A stretch of DNA of 49,006 nt from assembly GCF_002204795.1 (NCBI RefSeq), contig NZ_NIXO01000049.1:1-49006 (forward strand). The letters are read 5' to 3'. Source of the stretch: Pseudomonas sp. K2I15 (GTDB lineage Bacteria > Pseudomonadota > Gammaproteobacteria > Pseudomonadales > Pseudomonadaceae). Positions 15,647-23,865 of the stretch are shown one piece after another. How positions within the stretch are numbered: the first letter of the stretch is position 1; every line of letters starts with the position of its first letter. A program made the position numbers and the translations under genes. Below the pieces are notes generated by a model. That model was not told where the DNA came from, searched no databases, and saw only the letters and a program-made list of their open reading frames with translations.

Positions 15647-16615
15647 TCAGTGAGTGCGGGCGACCGCGAATTCACTCAGCTCAACCAGGGCGTCCCGGTA
15701 TTCGCTGGCTGGAAGGGCTTCCAGGCATTGGATGGCGCGAGCGACGTAGTCACGGGCCAATTGCGCGGTGTATTCGAGGGAGCCCGAGGCTTCCACGGCT
15801 TCGCGGATGCTTTCCAGGTCTTCGATCCCGCCTTTCTGGATCGCCTTGCGCACCAGGGCGGCCTGTTCCGGCGTGCCTTCGCGCATGGTGTAGATCAGCG
15901 GCAAGGTCGGCTTGCCCTCGGCCAAGTCGTCACCGACGTTCTTGCCCAGGGTTTCGGCGTCGCCGCGATAATCCAGCAGGTCGTCCACGAGTTGGAAGGC
16001 CACACCAAGGTGATCGCCGAAGGTACGCAGGGCTTCGCTCTGCTCGGGGGTCGCTTCGCAGAGGGCTGCGGCGCTGTGGGTCGAGGCTTCGAAGAGCATC
16101 GCAGTCTTGCCGCGAATCACTTCCATGTAGGTTTCTTCGGTGGTGCTGGCGTCGCGAACCTTCGACAGCTGCAGCACTTCGCCTTCAGCGATGATGCGCG
16201 TGGCCTGTGAAAGAATCTTCATCACCGGCATCGAGCCCAGTTCGACCATCATTTCGAACGAGCGCGAGTACAGGAAGTCGCCCACCAGCACGCTTGGCGC
16301 GTTGCCCCACATGGCGTTGGCCGTCTCGCGACCACGGCGCATGCCGGACATGTCGACCACGTCGTCGTGCAGCAAGGTGGCGGTGTGCAGGAACTCGATG
16401 GTCGCAGCCAGCAGGCGCAGGTCATCGCCTTCGCGGCCCAAGGCCTTGCCACACAGCAACACTAATAAAGGACGCAGGCGTTTACCGCCGGCCGACGTAA
16501 TGTAGTCGCCAATTTTGGAGACCAGCGGCACTTTAGAAGTCAGCTGCTTCTTGATGATGCCGTCGACGGCGCTAAAATCGTCCGCCACCGCGCGGTAGAA
16601 AGCTTGGGGTTGCAT
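15647..16615 (-). CDS. ispB: Octaprenyl/polyprenyl diphosphate synthase
   Basis: The 322-residue trans-prenyltransferase extends farnesyl diphosphate with isopentenyl diphosphate to make the side chain of ubiquinone. Both aspartate-rich motifs are present: DDVVD (84-88, first motif) and DDLLD (211-215, second motif). GGKRLRP is at 43-49 and a QLVDD context precedes the second motif. Small residues before the first motif fit a long product chain. It is divergent from rplU, as in most gamma-proteobacteria. Confidence 0.95.
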   Translation of the reverse strand: MQPQAFYRAVADDFSAVDGIIKKQLTSKVPLVSKIGDYITSAGGKRLRPLLVLLCGKALGREGDDLRLLAATIEFLHTATLLHDDVVDMSGMRRGRETANAMWGNAPSVLVGDFLYSRSFEMMVELGSMPVMKILSQATRIIAEGEVLQLSKVRDASTTEETYMEVIRGKTAMLFEASTHSAAALCEATPEQSEALRTFGDHLGVAFQLVDDLLDYRGDAETLGKNVGDDLAEGKPTLPLIYTMREGTPEQAALVRKAIQKGGIEDLESIREAVEASGSLEYTAQLARDYVARAIQCLEALPASEYRDALVELSEFAVARTH

Positions 16616-16694
16616 CAGCGACAGTCGCTCCGAAAGGGTTGCGCGGCATGCTAGGACCCGCGTCTCGTAGTGTCAAGGCGCGATAGACGGCTAC

Positions 16695-16723
16695 TTGCAA
16701 CACCTCCATAGCTTGCGTACAAT
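16695..16723 (+). promoter_or_regulatory. Sigma-70 promoter of rplU-rpmA
   Basis: TTGCAA (16695-16700) and TACAAT (16718-16723) are separated by exactly 17 bases and followed by the GC-rich CGCGCACC, a discriminator typical of ribosomal genes. This leaves a leader of about 125 bases before rplU, long enough for an autoregulatory structure. Confidence 0.78.
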
Positions 16724-16854
16724 CGCGCACCCTGAACTTCCTGGGCAGCACCTGCCTTACGCAATTGCATTCGGGACGTCCATCCCATGCAGCCATGCCA
16801 GCCAATACCTCTTCTTATAAAGCGCTGGGTGAGCAGGATTATCGGAGAAATACC

Positions 16855-17169
16855 ATGTCGTACGCAGTAATTGTTACTGGTGGCAAGCAATACAAGGTCG
16901 CCCCAGGTGAATACCTGAAGATCGAGAAGCTGGAAATCGCTACTGGCGAATCCGTTACTTTTGATCGCGTTCTGTTGGTCGCCAATGGCGATGACGTGAA
17001 CATCGGCGCTCCAGTTGTTGCAGGCGCTACCGTTGTGGCTGAAGTGATCTCCCAAGGTCGTCACGATAAAGTCCGCATCATCAAGTTCCGTCGTCGTAAG
17101 CACCACATGAAGCGTATGGGCCACCGCCAGTGGTACACCGAGATCAAAATCACCGGTATTCAGGCTTAA
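16855..17169 (+). CDS. rplU: 50S ribosomal protein L21
   Basis: The 104-residue protein binds 23S rRNA. Typical parts are MSYAVIVTGGKQYKVAPGEY at the start and KFRRRKHHMKRMGHRQ, the basic RNA-binding loop, near the end. ATG 16855 follows CGGAGAAATACC. A longer frame from 16765 lacks a ribosome site and is rejected. It is followed after 34 bases by rpmA, with which it forms an operon. Confidence 0.97.
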   Translation: MSYAVIVTGGKQYKVAPGEYLKIEKLEIATGESVTFDRVLLVANGDDVNIGAPVVAGATVVAEVISQGRHDKVRIIKFRRRKHHMKRMGHRQWYTEIKITGIQA

Positions 17170-17203
17170 TTTCAGCCTAATTCCTCACTAGGAGAATTGA
17201 CTC

Positions 17204-17479
17204 ATGGCACACAAAAAAGCTGGTGGTAGTACCCGTAACGGTCGCGACTCAGAAGCCAAACGCCTTGGCGTGAAGATGTATGGCGGCCAGGTTATCATTC
17301 CGGGCAACATCATCGTGCGTCAGCGCGGCACCCAATTCCACGCCGGTTACGGTGTTGGCATGGGTAAAGATCACACTCTGTTCGCTAAAATCGACGGCGT
17401 GATCAAGTTTGAAGTAAAAGGCGCTTTCAACCGCCGTTACGTGAGCATTGTCCCGAAGACTGAAGTCGTCGCGGCATAA
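17204..17479 (+). CDS. rpmA: 50S ribosomal protein L27
   Basis: The 91-residue protein reaches the peptidyl-transferase centre with its N-terminus. That end begins MAHKKAGGSTRNGRDSEAKR, the normal uncleaved form of Gram-negative bacteria. The body has GTQFHAGYGVGMGKDHTLFA. The ATG follows TAGGAGAATTGACTC. A terminator follows 15 bases after the stop codon, so rplU-rpmA end here and obg has its own start region. Confidence 0.97.
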   Translation: MAHKKAGGSTRNGRDSEAKRLGVKMYGGQVIIPGNIIVRQRGTQFHAGYGVGMGKDHTLFAKIDGVIKFEVKGAFNRRYVSIVPKTEVVAA

Positions 17480-17494
17480 TTACGTAGTTGCTGG

Positions 17495-17525
17495 AAAAGC
17501 CCTGTCTCGCGACGGGGCTTTTTCG
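17495..17525 (+). terminator. Terminator of rplU-rpmA
   Basis: AAAAGCCCTGTC pairs with GACGGGGCTTTTT around TCGC (one G-T pair), ending in five T. The following stretch up to 17673 holds only the obg leader. Confidence 0.9.
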
Positions 17526-17673
17526 TTTGTGGGGTGAGTCTCTTGCAAAGCTGTTTGTGATGGGCGAAAGCAGCTGGATTTGCGGTCGTTGCTTGAGGTC
17601 GCTGCGCTCATTTTTGCAAGAGTCTTATGTCTTGGTTTCTTAAGCTCGTCCACGCGACGAGAGGCGTTTTGTT

Positions 17674-18897
17674 ATGAAGTTTGTTGATGAAGTTTCGATC
17701 CGAGTAAAAGCTGGCGACGGCGGTAACGGTTGCATGAGTTTCCGTCGGGAAAAATTCATCGAAAACGGTGGTCCTAACGGCGGTGATGGCGGTGATGGCG
17801 GCTCGGTCTACATGATCGCCGACGAAAACCTCAACACCCTGGTGGACTACCGTTACACCCGGCACTTTGATGCCGAGCGTGGCTCCAACGGCGGCAGCAC
17901 TGACTGCACCGGTAAAAAAGGCGAAGAGCTGGTCCTGCGGGTTCCGGTCGGCACCACCGTGATCGACTCCGCTACCCAGGAAATCATCGGTGACCTGACC
18001 AAAGCCGGTCAGCGCCTGCTGGTGGCTCATGGCGGCTGGCACGGTCTGGGTAACACCCGTTTCAAATCCAGTACCAACCGTGCGCCACGCCAGACCACGC
18101 CGGGCAAGCCTGGCGAGCAGCGTGACCTCAAGCTGGAAATGAAGGTGCTGGCTGACGTGGGTCTGCTGGGTCTGCCGAACGCCGGTAAAAGTACGTTCAT
18201 TCGCTCAGTGTCTGCTGCCAAGCCGAAAGTCGCCGATTACCCGTTCACGACCTTGGTGCCGAACCTGGGTGTGGTCAGTGTCGACCGCTGGAAAAGCTTT
18301 GTGGTCGCGGACATTCCGGGCCTGATCGAAGGTGCATCCGATGGCGCGGGCCTGGGGATTCGCTTTCTCAAGCACTTGTCCCGTACCCGTTTGCTGCTGC
18401 ACCTCGTCGACATGGCGCCGCTGGATGACACCAGTGCGCCGGACGCTGCTGAAGTGATCGTCAGCGAGCTGACCAAGTTCAGCCCATCCCTGGCTGAGCG
18501 TGATCGTTGGTTGGTGCTGAACAAGTGCGACCAGATCCTCGAGGAAGAGCACGAAGAGCGCGTCAAGGAAATCGTCGATCGCCTGGAATGGACGGGTCCG
18601 GTCTACGTGATCTCCGCCATTGCCAAAGAAGGCACTGAGCGCCTGACTCGCGACATCATGCGTTACCTGGAAGACCGTGCCGATCGCCTGGCTGCCGACC
18701 CTGTCTATAAGGCGGAACTGGCCGAACTGGATCAGCGCATCGAAGACGAAGCCCGTGCCCAGTTGCAGGCGCTGGACGACCAGCGCGCGCTGCGTCGCAG
18801 TGGCGTGAAGTCGGTCCATGACATCGGTGACGATGATTGGGACGAAGAAGACGTGGATGATGAAGATGGCCCGGAAATCATTTACGTGCGCGACTGA
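17674..18897 (+). CDS. obg: Obg-family GTPase (CgtA/ObgE)
   Basis: The 407-residue protein is an essential GTPase that binds the 50S subunit and links ribosome assembly to growth state. Domains are the glycine-rich Obg fold (1-158; for example GGNGCMSFRREKFI) and the G domain with P-loop GLPNAGKST, switch DIPGLIEGA and NKCD. An acidic tail (DDDWDEEDVDDEDGPE) replaces a folded C-terminal OCT domain. The ATG follows CGAGAGGCG. A terminator follows 17 bases downstream. Confidence 0.96.
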   Translation: MKFVDEVSIRVKAGDGGNGCMSFRREKFIENGGPNGGDGGDGGSVYMIADENLNTLVDYRYTRHFDAERGSNGGSTDCTGKKGEELVLRVPVGTTVIDSATQEIIGDLTKAGQRLLVAHGGWHGLGNTRFKSSTNRAPRQTTPGKPGEQRDLKLEMKVLADVGLLGLPNAGKSTFIRSVSAAKPKVADYPFTTLVPNLGVVSVDRWKSFVVADIPGLIEGASDGAGLGIRFLKHLSRTRLLLHLVDMAPLDDTSAPDAAEVIVSELTKFSPSLAERDRWLVLNKCDQILEEEHEERVKEIVDRLEWTGPVYVISAIAKEGTERLTRDIMRYLEDRADRLAADPVYKAELAELDQRIEDEARAQLQALDDQRALRRSGVKSVHDIGDDDWDEEDVDDEDGPEIIYVRD

Positions 18898-18914
18898 TCC
18901 GTTGCGATAAACTT

Positions 18915-18941
18915 AAACGCCGCTCACTCGAGCGGCGTTTT
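18915..18941. terminator. Terminator of obg
   Basis: A perfect 10-bp stem, AAACGCCGCT/AGCGGCGTTT with loop CACTCG, ends in TTTT. It separates obg from proB. Confidence 0.9.
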
Positions 18942-19020
18942 GGTATCTGGATATACGTAGTCACGAATAACGTTATGGGCGGCGCTGGGTCGCGCGGCCC
19001 TCAATCTAAGGTTGAAGATG

Positions 19021-20139
19021 ATGCGGAGCAAAGTGACAGGTGCGCAGCGTTGGGTCGTTAAGATCGGTAGCGCGCTGCTGACGGCGGATGGCAAAGGGCT
19101 GGATCGTGCGGCCATGAGCGTCTGGGTGGATCAGATGGTGGCCTTGCATGAGGCTGGCGTCGAGTTGGTGCTGGTGTCGTCCGGGGCTGTTGCTGCGGGC
19201 ATGAGCCGTCTCGGCTGGACCGCGCGACCCAGCGCGATGCACGAGCTGCAAGCCGCTGCCGCCATTGGTCAGATGGGCCTGGTGCAGGCCTGGGAGTCCA
19301 GCTTTGCCGAGCACGGTCGCCACACGGCGCAGATTCTGCTGACCCATGACGACTTGTCAGACCGCAAGCGCTACCTGAATGCCCGCAGCACCTTGCGCGC
19401 CCTGGTGGAACTCAAGGTGATCCCGGTGATCAACGAGAACGACACCGTGGTAACCGACGAAATTCGTTTCGGCGACAACGACACCCTGGCGGCGCTGGTG
19501 GCTAACCTGGTTGAGGCTGACTTGCTGGTGATCCTCACGGATCGCGACGGCATGTTTGACGCCGACCCGCGCAATAACCCTGATGCCCAGTTGATTTACG
19601 AAGCGCGCGCCGATGATCCGGCGCTGGATGCGGTAGCCGGTAGTGTCGGTGGTGCTCTGGGGCGTGGCGGCATGCAGACCAAGCTGCGTGCGGCGCGGCT
19701 GGCGGCGCGTTCAGGCGCGCATACCATCATTGTGGGCGGCCGGATTGAGCGGGTGCTGGATCGCCTCAAGGCAGGCGAGCGTATCGGTACGCTGCTGTCG
19801 CCTGAGCGCGGCATGCTGGCGGCGCGCAAGCAGTGGCTGGCGGGGCATCTTCAGACGCGCGGTACCCTGGTGCTGGATGCCGGTGCGGTGTCTGCGTTGT
19901 CTCAGGGCAACAAAAGCCTGCTGCCGGTAGGTGTAAAATTGGTCCAGGGCAGCTTCCGCCGTGGCGAGATGGTGGTATGTGTGGCGCCGGACGGTCGCGA
20001 GATCGCCCGTGGCCTGGCCAACTACAGTGCCCTTGAGGCGCAGAAAATCATTGGGCAGTCGTCTGAAGCGATTGTCGGTCTGTTGGGTTACATGGCTGAG
20101 CCGGAGTTGGTTCACCGGGATAACCTGATTCTGGTTTAA
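19021..20139 (+). CDS. proB: Glutamate 5-kinase
   Basis: The 372-residue enzyme phosphorylates glutamate in the first step of proline synthesis. It has an amino-acid kinase domain (WVVKIGSALLT near the start, NENDTVVTDE and FGDNDTLAALVANL in the middle, GRGGMQTKLRAARLA). A C-terminal PUA domain starts at about residue 280 and ends ANYSALEAQKIIG. Several starts are possible: TTG 19012, ATG 19018 and ATG 19021. I use 19021 because pseudomonad ProB begins MRSKVTGAQRW. proA is not adjacent here. Confidence 0.95.
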   Translation: MRSKVTGAQRWVVKIGSALLTADGKGLDRAAMSVWVDQMVALHEAGVELVLVSSGAVAAGMSRLGWTARPSAMHELQAAAAIGQMGLVQAWESSFAEHGRHTAQILLTHDDLSDRKRYLNARSTLRALVELKVIPVINENDTVVTDEIRFGDNDTLAALVANLVEADLLVILTDRDGMFDADPRNNPDAQLIYEARADDPALDAVAGSVGGALGRGGMQTKLRAARLAARSGAHTIIVGGRIERVLDRLKAGERIGTLLSPERGMLAARKQWLAGHLQTRGTLVLDAGAVSALSQGNKSLLPVGVKLVQGSFRRGEMVVCVAPDGREIARGLANYSALEAQKIIGQSSEAIVGLLGYMAEPELVHRDNLILV

Positions 20140-20156
20140 GTAAAAAGGAAGTCTCG

Positions 20157-20621
20157 ATGCGCGTAATGAAGGGATTGCTCGGTTTGCTGCTGGCGATGCC
20201 GTTGCTGGCGTCGGCCGAAGAGATTGGCCAGGTGTCGACGGTGTTCAAGTTTGTCGGCCCCAATGACCGCATCGTGGTCGAGGCCTTTGATGATCCGAAG
20301 GTGGATGGCGTGACCTGCTACCTGTCCCGCGCCAAGACGGGCGGCGTGAAGGGCGGCCTGGGTCTGGCAGAGGATCGCGCCGAGGCGTCGATTGCCTGCC
20401 GTCAGGTCGGCGCAATTCGCTTCAAGGGCGAGCTGAAGGATGGGGATGAGGTGTTCAAGGAGCGCACGTCCCTGGTGTTCAAGACCATGCAGGTGGTGCG
20501 TTTCCTCGACAAGAAGCGCAATACCCTGGTGTATCTGGTCTACAGCGACCGCTTGATCGAAGGCAGCCCGCAGAATGCGGTGACGGCGATTCCGATCTTG
20601 CCGTGGCCTACCGCGCAATAA
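20157..20621 (+). CDS. creA: CreA-family secreted protein
   Basis: The 154-residue product has a signal peptide cut after about residue 20 (LLAMPLLASA-EE) and is probably periplasmic. It matches the CreA family: FKFVGPNDRIVVEAFDDPKV, VTCYLSRAKTGG and a C-terminal LVYSDRLIEGSPQNAVTAIP. Two cysteines (in VTCYL and ASIACRQ) may pair. The function is not known. In E. coli creA heads the cre operon, but here it lies alone, 17 bases after proB, probably in one transcript with it. A strong terminator follows. Confidence 0.9.
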   Translation: MRVMKGLLGLLLAMPLLASAEEIGQVSTVFKFVGPNDRIVVEAFDDPKVDGVTCYLSRAKTGGVKGGLGLAEDRAEASIACRQVGAIRFKGELKDGDEVFKERTSLVFKTMQVVRFLDKKRNTLVYLVYSDRLIEGSPQNAVTAIPILPWPTAQ

Positions 20622-20633
20622 GCCTAAACACGT

Positions 20634-20658
20634 AGAGCCGGCATGCCGGCTCTTTTTT
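20634..20658 (+). terminator. Terminator of proB-creA
   Basis: The 20-base perfect palindrome AGAGCCGGCATGCCGGCTCT is followed by five more T. It stands 12 bases after the creA stop codon. Confidence 0.92.
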
Positions 20659-20681
20659 GGCTTGTTCAAATCGCAGGTAAT

Positions 20682-20709
20682 AAAAAACCGACCCTGAGGT
20701 CGGTTTTTT
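20682..20709. terminator. Bidirectional terminator between creA and rpsT
   Basis: AAAAAACCGACC pairs perfectly with GGTCGGTTTTTT around CTGA. Because A and T runs flank both sides, it works in both directions. It stands 15 bases from the rpsT stop codon. Confidence 0.92.
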
Positions 20710-20723
20710 AACAAGCTTATCGC

Positions 20724-21002
20724 TTAGGCTGCAGCAGCAAGGTTCAGAGCCTTGATGTGGCCATTCAGACGACCTTTATGGCGAGCAGCTTTGTTCTTGT
20801 GGATGATGCCTTTATCGGCCATACGGTCGATAACTGGCACGGCCAGAACGTAAGCAGCTTGAGCTTTTTCAGCGTCTTTTGCGTCAATGGCCTTAACTAC
20901 ATTCTTGATGTAGGTACGAACCATGGAACGCAGGCTGGCGTTGTGGCTGCGACGCTTCTCAGCCTGTTTTGCACGTTTTTTGGCGGAAGGTGTGTTGGCC
21001 AC
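20724..21002 (-). CDS. rpsT: 30S ribosomal protein S20
   Basis: The 92-residue basic, helical protein binds the 5' domain of 16S rRNA. It starts MANTPSAKKRAKQAEKRRSH and ends in an Ala-rich tail. The ATG on the minus strand has GAGGAGCTCGACGGTGGCC ahead, giving a good GGAG site. It is transcribed alone between a sigma-70 promoter (21056-21084) and a bidirectional terminator. Confidence 0.97.
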   Translation of the reverse strand: MANTPSAKKRAKQAEKRRSHNASLRSMVRTYIKNVVKAIDAKDAEKAQAAYVLAVPVIDRMADKGIIHKNKAARHKGRLNGHIKALNLAAAA

Positions 21003-21055
21003 CGTCGAGCTCCTCGAAAGACTTTTTAGGAAATAGCAAACAAAATAGGCCGCGA

Positions 21056-21084
21056 ATCATGCCGATGAGTTGAAGTCTTGTCAA
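21056..21084 (-). promoter_or_regulatory. Sigma-70 promoter of rpsT
   Basis: On the minus strand a consensus TTGACA (21079-21084) is followed after 17 bases by CATGAT (21056-21061) and a GC-rich TCGCGGCC discriminator. This is the pattern of a stringently controlled stable promoter. Confidence 0.75.
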
Positions 21085-21256
21085 GGGCGGGTGATGCGAA
21101 CTGCTGAGTGGTCGATCTTAAGAGGCGGGTGATTTATTTCCGGCGCTTGACCTGTAAACTCGCGAGCTTTGGCTCTGTGCTTGTTGCAGGCGCGGAGTAT
21201 CGCATATGTGGGCCGTTTGTTCGCCTGCTCTTTATCTATAGGCAAAAACTCTTTCA

Positions 21257-22795
21257 ATGAATCTGCTCAAATCGTTGGCCGCCGTCAGCTCTATCACGAT
21301 GATTTCCCGGGTTCTGGGGTTTGTGCGTGACACGCTGCTGGCACGTATTTTTGGTGCCAGCATGGCCACGGATGCCTTCTTTATTGCCTTTAAACTGCCC
21401 AATCTGCTGCGGCGGATCTTCGCCGAGGGGGCTTTTTCCCAGGCATTCGTGCCGATTCTGGCCGAATACAAGGCCCAGCAAGGCGAGGAGGCGACCCGCA
21501 CCTTTATTGCTTATGTTTCGGGTTTGCTGACGTTGGTGCTGACGCTGGTGACGATCGCCGGGATGCTCGCCGCGCCCTGGGTGATCTGGGCCACAGCCCC
21601 CGGTTTTGCCAATACGCCGGAAAAATTCGCCCTGACCACTGATCTGTTGCGGGTGACCTTTCCTTATATATTGCTGATTTCCCTGTCGTCCCTTGCCGGG
21701 GCGATCCTCAACACCTGGAACCGCTTCTCGGTGCCGGCGTTCGTGCCGACCCTGCTTAACGTCAGCATGATTATCTTTGCGCTGTTCCTGACGCCGTACT
21801 TCGATCCGCCCGTGATGGCCCTGGGCTGGGCGGTATTGGCCGGTGGCCTGGCACAACTGCTGTACCAACTGCCGCACCTGAAGAAAATCGGCATGCTTGT
21901 GCTGCCGCGCCTGAACCTCAAGGACACCGGCGTCTGGCGGGTGATGCGCAATATGCTGCCGGCAATCCTCGGGGTTTCCGTCAGCCAGATCTCGCTGATC
22001 ATCAATACAGCCTTTGCCTCGTTACTGGTCTCGGGCTCCGTATCGTGGATGTACTACGCCGACCGTCTGATGGAGTTGCCGTCTGGCGTGCTGGGCGTGG
22101 CGCTTGGCACCATCCTGCTGCCAACGTTGTCTCGCACTTATGCCAGCAAGGACCGCCACGAATACTCGCGGATCCTCGATTGGGGCCTGCGTCTTTGCTT
22201 CGTGTTGGTGCTGCCCTGCGCCGTGGCCTTGGGGTTACTCGCCGAGCCGCTGACGGTTGCGCTGTTCCAGTACGGCCAGTTCACCGCATTTGACGCCTCG
22301 ATGACCCAGCGTGCGCTGATCGCCTATTCCGTCGGCCTGCTGGGCATCATCGTGATCAAGGTGCTGGCCCCGGGCTTCTATGCTCAACAGAACATCCGTA
22401 CCCCGGTAAAAATCGCGATCTTTACCCTTGTGGTGACGCAACTGCTCAACCTGGCGTTCATCGGCCCGCTGAAGCATGCCGGGCTGGCGCTGGCGATCAG
22501 TGTGGGTGCCTGCATCAATGCCGGGCTGCTGTTTTACCAACTGCGTAAACAGAAAATGTTCCAGCCTCAGGCAGGTTGGGGCCCGTTTGCCATCAAGCTG
22601 GTGGTGGCGGTGGGTGCCATGGCTGCGGTACTGCTGGGCCTGATGCACTTCATGCCCGCCTGGGATCAGGGCCATATGCTGGAGCGCTTCATGCGCCTCG
22701 GTGCATTGGTGGTGGCTGGCGTGGTGGTGTACTTCGGCATGTTGCTGCTGATGGGCTTCCGCCTGCGGGATTTCAATCGCAAGTCGCTGAGCTAG
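21257..22795 (+). CDS. murJ: Lipid II flippase MurJ
   Basis: The 512-residue integral membrane protein turns lipid II to the outer face of the inner membrane for peptidoglycan synthesis. It belongs to the MOP superfamily, and about 14 hydrophobic segments can be followed. The first part has the family pattern ISRVLGFVRDTLLARIFGA, then AFFIAFKLPNLLRRIFAEGA, whose arginines line the cavity. It also has SWMYYADRLMELPSGVLGVA. It is divergent from rpsT and lies upstream of ribF, as in other pseudomonads. Confidence 0.96.
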   Translation: MNLLKSLAAVSSITMISRVLGFVRDTLLARIFGASMATDAFFIAFKLPNLLRRIFAEGAFSQAFVPILAEYKAQQGEEATRTFIAYVSGLLTLVLTLVTIAGMLAAPWVIWATAPGFANTPEKFALTTDLLRVTFPYILLISLSSLAGAILNTWNRFSVPAFVPTLLNVSMIIFALFLTPYFDPPVMALGWAVLAGGLAQLLYQLPHLKKIGMLVLPRLNLKDTGVWRVMRNMLPAILGVSVSQISLIINTAFASLLVSGSVSWMYYADRLMELPSGVLGVALGTILLPTLSRTYASKDRHEYSRILDWGLRLCFVLVLPCAVALGLLAEPLTVALFQYGQFTAFDASMTQRALIAYSVGLLGIIVIKVLAPGFYAQQNIRTPVKIAIFTLVVTQLLNLAFIGPLKHAGLALAISVGACINAGLLFYQLRKQKMFQPQAGWGPFAIKLVVAVGAMAAVLLGLMHFMPAWDQGHMLERFMRLGALVVAGVVVYFGMLLLMGFRLRDFNRKSLS

Positions 22796-22879
22796 AGACT
22801 TTTCGTCGATAAGACGGTTGTTTTATCGATTCGCGCAAATGGCCTGCGCTGTTGCCTGTCGTCCGGGGCCGGGTGTGGT

Positions 22880-22885
22880 TATAAT
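22880..22885 (+). promoter_or_regulatory. Possible -10 box upstream of ribF
   Basis: A consensus TATAAT stands 29 bases before the ribF start. The nearest TTG-type -35 (TTGCCT, 22852-22857) is 22 bases away, which is too far, so this promoter is uncertain. Confidence 0.35.
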
Positions 22886-22913
22886 CGACCACTTTATGAG
22901 CAAGAAGCGCGTT

Positions 22914-23852
22914 ATGCAGCTGGTTCGAGGTCTCCACAACCTGCGCCCCCAGCATCGGGGCTGCGTCGCCACTATTGGCAACTTTGACGGTGTTCACCGT
23001 GGCCACCAGGCTATCCTGGCCCGCCTGCGTGAGCGTGCGGTTGAGTTGGGCGTGCCCAGCTGCGTGGTGATTTTTGAACCACAGCCGCGCGAATTCTTTA
23101 CCCCGGAGACGGCGCCGGCGCGTCTGGCCCGTCTACGGGACAAACTGCAACTGCTGGCTGAAGAAGGCGTCGACCGCGTCCTCTGCCTGGCTTTCAACCA
23201 GCGTTTGCGCAGCCTCAGCGCCGCCGAGTTCGTCGACCGTATCCTGGTGGACGGCCTGGGCGTGCAGCACCTGGAGGTCGGCGACGACTTCCGTTTCGGT
23301 TGCGACCGGGTAGGCGATTTCGATTTCCTGCAACAAGCCGGCGTCACCCAGGGTTTTACCGTCGAAGCCGCGCAAACCGTCGAACTGGACGGCCTGCGCG
23401 TGAGCAGTACCCAAGTGCGTAACGCCCTGGCCGCTGCCGACTTCGCCTTGGCCGAGCGTTTGCTCGGTCGCCCGTTCCGGATTGCCGGGCGGGTTCTGCA
23501 CGGCCAGAAGCTGGCGCGCCAACTGGGCACGCCAACCGCCAACGTGCAACTCAAGCGCCGTCGTGTGCCACTGACCGGGGTTTACCTGGTGAGTGTCGAC
23601 ATCGACGGCCAATCGTGGCCCGGAGTCGCCAACATAGGCGTCAGGCCCACGGTTGCAGGTGATGGCAAAGCCCACCTGGAAGTTCACCTTTTGGATTTTG
23701 CCGGTGATTTGTATGACCGGCGTTTGACGGTGGCTTTCCACCAAAAGCTGCGTGAAGAGCAGCGTTTCGCCTCCCTGGAGGCGTTGAAAACGGCGATCAA
23801 TGCGGATGTCGCCGCCGCCCGTGCACTAGCCGCACCTAGCGCCCATCGCTAA
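22914..23852 (+). CDS. ribF: Bifunctional riboflavin kinase/FAD synthetase
   Basis: The 312-residue enzyme makes FMN and then FAD. The N-terminal adenylyltransferase domain has GNFDGVHRGHQAIL near residue 20 and VSSTQVRNALAAADFALAE. The C-terminal kinase domain (about 185-305) has LGTPTANV and GVYLVSVDIDGQSWPGVANI. ATG 22914 gives the usual MQLVRGLHNLRPQH start. A longer frame from 22818 lacks support. It heads the ribF-ileS-lspA-fkpB-ispH series, with ileS 13 bases downstream. Confidence 0.95.
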   Translation: MQLVRGLHNLRPQHRGCVATIGNFDGVHRGHQAILARLRERAVELGVPSCVVIFEPQPREFFTPETAPARLARLRDKLQLLAEEGVDRVLCLAFNQRLRSLSAAEFVDRILVDGLGVQHLEVGDDFRFGCDRVGDFDFLQQAGVTQGFTVEAAQTVELDGLRVSSTQVRNALAAADFALAERLLGRPFRIAGRVLHGQKLARQLGTPTANVQLKRRRVPLTGVYLVSVDIDGQSWPGVANIGVRPTVAGDGKAHLEVHLLDFAGDLYDRRLTVAFHQKLREEQRFASLEALKTAINADVAAARALAAPSAHR

Positions 23853-23865
23853 TGAAGAGCCTTAA

